Shown here: piece by piece, positions 5,060 through 5,580 of the stretch
Layout of the letters: each line of letters opens with the position of its first letter
How positions within the stretch are numbered: the stretch's first letter is position 1
NCBI GenBank assembly: GCA_005116795.1
Contig: SWDL01000313.1
Span: 1-5,580, forward strand
Direction of reading: 5' to 3'
Length of the DNA stretch: 5,580 nt
From: Nitrospira sp.
GTDB lineage: Bacteria > Nitrospirota > Nitrospiria > Nitrospirales > Nitrospiraceae
Program-made: the position numbers and the translations under genes
The notes under the pieces: model-generated
What the model saw: the letters and a program-made list of their open reading frames with translations, nothing else
What the model was told of the DNA's origin: nothing
The model's database searches: none

Positions 5060-5432
5060 GGCGCGTCGTCGGTTCGGACACGCGGCCGAGGCCACGGCCG
5101 AGCAGTATCTGCGGCGCAAAGGCTACCGGATTCTCGGGCGCAACGTGAGGCTGACGACCGGGGAACTCGACTTGGTGGCGGAATCCGCCGGCCGCGTGGT
5201 ATTCGTGGATGTCAAAGCCCGCCGAACGGAGGCCTATGGAGGCGCCATCCATGCGGTCGATCCGAGGAAACAGGCGAAACTTGCCCATCTGGCGAGTCAA
5301 TTTTTGGCGCAGCGACGGATGACCGACCGCCTATGCCGTTTCGACGTGATTCTGTGCGAAAGCCAGGATGGCGTTCCGACAGTGCTTGAGCACATCGAGA
5401 ATGCCTTCGATGTGCCGGACAATAAATGGTGA
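5052..5432 (+). CDS. yraN: UPF0102 (YraN) family protein, predicted PD-(D/E)XK nuclease fold
   Basis: The YraN family is a small, widespread, poorly characterised group with a restriction-endonuclease-like fold, commonly beside rnhB as here. The product is 126 residues, the usual length. The family pattern is clear: RRRFGHAAEATAEQYLRRKG (5-24), LGRNVRLTTGELDLVAE (28-44) with E38 and D40, then VVFVDVKAR (49-57), PRKQAKLAHLA (71-81) and RFDVIL (96-101). The active-site strand usually reads E-V-K; here it is D53-V-K55, a conservative acidic swap that still fits the PD-(D/E)XK scheme. The start ATG lies inside the rnhB stop region (ATGAGTGA), so translation is probably coupled. No clear Shine-Dalgarno is seen. 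A nuclease role in DNA repair or recombination is inferred from the fold and neighbourhood, not demonstrated by the sequence. Confidence 0.93.
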   Translation: MSEARRRFGHAAEATAEQYLRRKGYRILGRNVRLTTGELDLVAESAGRVVFVDVKARRTEAYGGAIHAVDPRKQAKLAHLASQFLAQRRMTDRLCRFDVILCESQDGVPTVLEHIENAFDVPDNKW

Positions 5433-5534
5433 ATGGAAAATGGTTGATGACGAAGCACGAAGGCCGACTCGCGATCTTTCCGCGTCCATCATCCATGAAC
5501 CATGAACCATTCTTTCTTTCAACCATCAACCATG
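5425..5534 (+). repeat. Heptamer (CCATNAA-like) repeat forming a long imperfect hairpin, yraN-ftsE spacer
   Basis: The right arm holds CCATGAA twice in tandem plus CCATT (5493-5511), and more units follow (CCATCAA, CCATG at 5523-5534). The left arm (5425-5449), read on the - strand, shows the same period: CCATTTT, CCATTCA, CCATT. Aligning 5425-5449 with 5487-5511 gives 19 paired positions out of 25 around a 37-nt loop. A perfect 10-nt pairing, 5440-5449 with 5524-5533, is an alternative. The pyrimidine-rich CTTTCTTTC (5512-5520) after the arm could make this a weak terminator for the cluster. The left arm begins over the last codons of yraN. Confidence 0.62.
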
Positions 5535-5548
5535 TCTTTTCCGCAGAT

Positions 5549-5580
5549 ATGATTCAGCTCTTCCACGTCTGGAAGTATTA
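5549..5580 (+). CDS. ftsE: Start of an ABC-type ATPase, probably cell-division protein FtsE (partial)
   Basis: Only ten codons and two bases are visible: MIQLFHVWKY. The pattern M-I-x-L-x-x-V-x-K-x-Y is how many FtsE proteins begin, before the Walker A domain that lies beyond the window. FtsE with FtsX forms an ABC-like membrane complex that regulates peptidoglycan hydrolases at division. No Shine-Dalgarno is visible upstream. An ATG at 5532 is ruled out by an early stop. Another ABC ATPase is possible; the assignment rests on a very short match. Confidence 0.45.
   Translation, partial: MIQLFHVWKY

Noticed and set aside
4106..5119. Long - strand frame opposite rplS and rnhB
   Set aside because: It runs through two confirmed + strand genes and their spacer. 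Its Arg/Pro-rich composition is typical of antisense in G+C-rich DNA.

Overview
The window is a housekeeping translation and RNA-processing cluster from a bacterium with G+C-rich third codon positions. The gene order ffh, rpsP, rimM, trmD, rplS, rnhB, yraN is widely conserved in bacteria and is complete here, all on the + strand. The FtsE-like N-terminus at the right edge, the CcmF-like fragment at the left edge and the style of the intergenic repeats remind me of Nitrospira/Nitrospirota. That placement is inference from memory, not proven by the sequence.

Layout. Positions 1 to about 160 carry, on the - strand, part of a CcmF-type cytochrome c heme lyase whose N-terminal coding part is missing. 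At about position 160 this homology stops and the sequence becomes the 3' part of an unrecognised acidic, proline-rich + strand gene ending at 533. The join looks like a rearrangement or an assembly chimera. From 534 to 864 lies the ffh leader: a plausible sigma70-type promoter (570-598), two small hairpins, and a 39-codon Cys-containing small ORF (741-860). That ORF has a textbook Shine-Dalgarno and stops 4 nt before the ffh ATG, which has no Shine-Dalgarno of its own.

The core then runs from ffh (signal recognition particle GTPase) to rpsP (ribosomal protein bS16), rimM (30S maturation factor), trmD (tRNA m1G37 methyltransferase), rplS (ribosomal protein bL19), rnhB (RNase HII) and yraN (UPF0102 nuclease-like protein). 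rimM/trmD overlap by 11 nt and rnhB/yraN by 8 nt, and only 3 nt separate trmD from rplS, so co-transcription and translational coupling are likely. The last 32 bases look like the first codons of ftsE.

No new enzymatic system is visible. The most interesting features are non-coding. Three spacers (ffh-rpsP, rplS-rnhB, yraN-ftsE) each hold a degenerate short-period repeat of 6 or 7 nt, laid out as inverted arms that can fold into a long hairpin. Each spacer uses a different unit. A fourth spacer (rpsP-rimM) consists almost entirely of a palindromic repeat of the CCCTTCGACA..CTCAGGG type, which also appears to provide the rimM ribosome binding site. I found no rRNA, tRNA, SRP RNA, CRISPR array or transposase gene.
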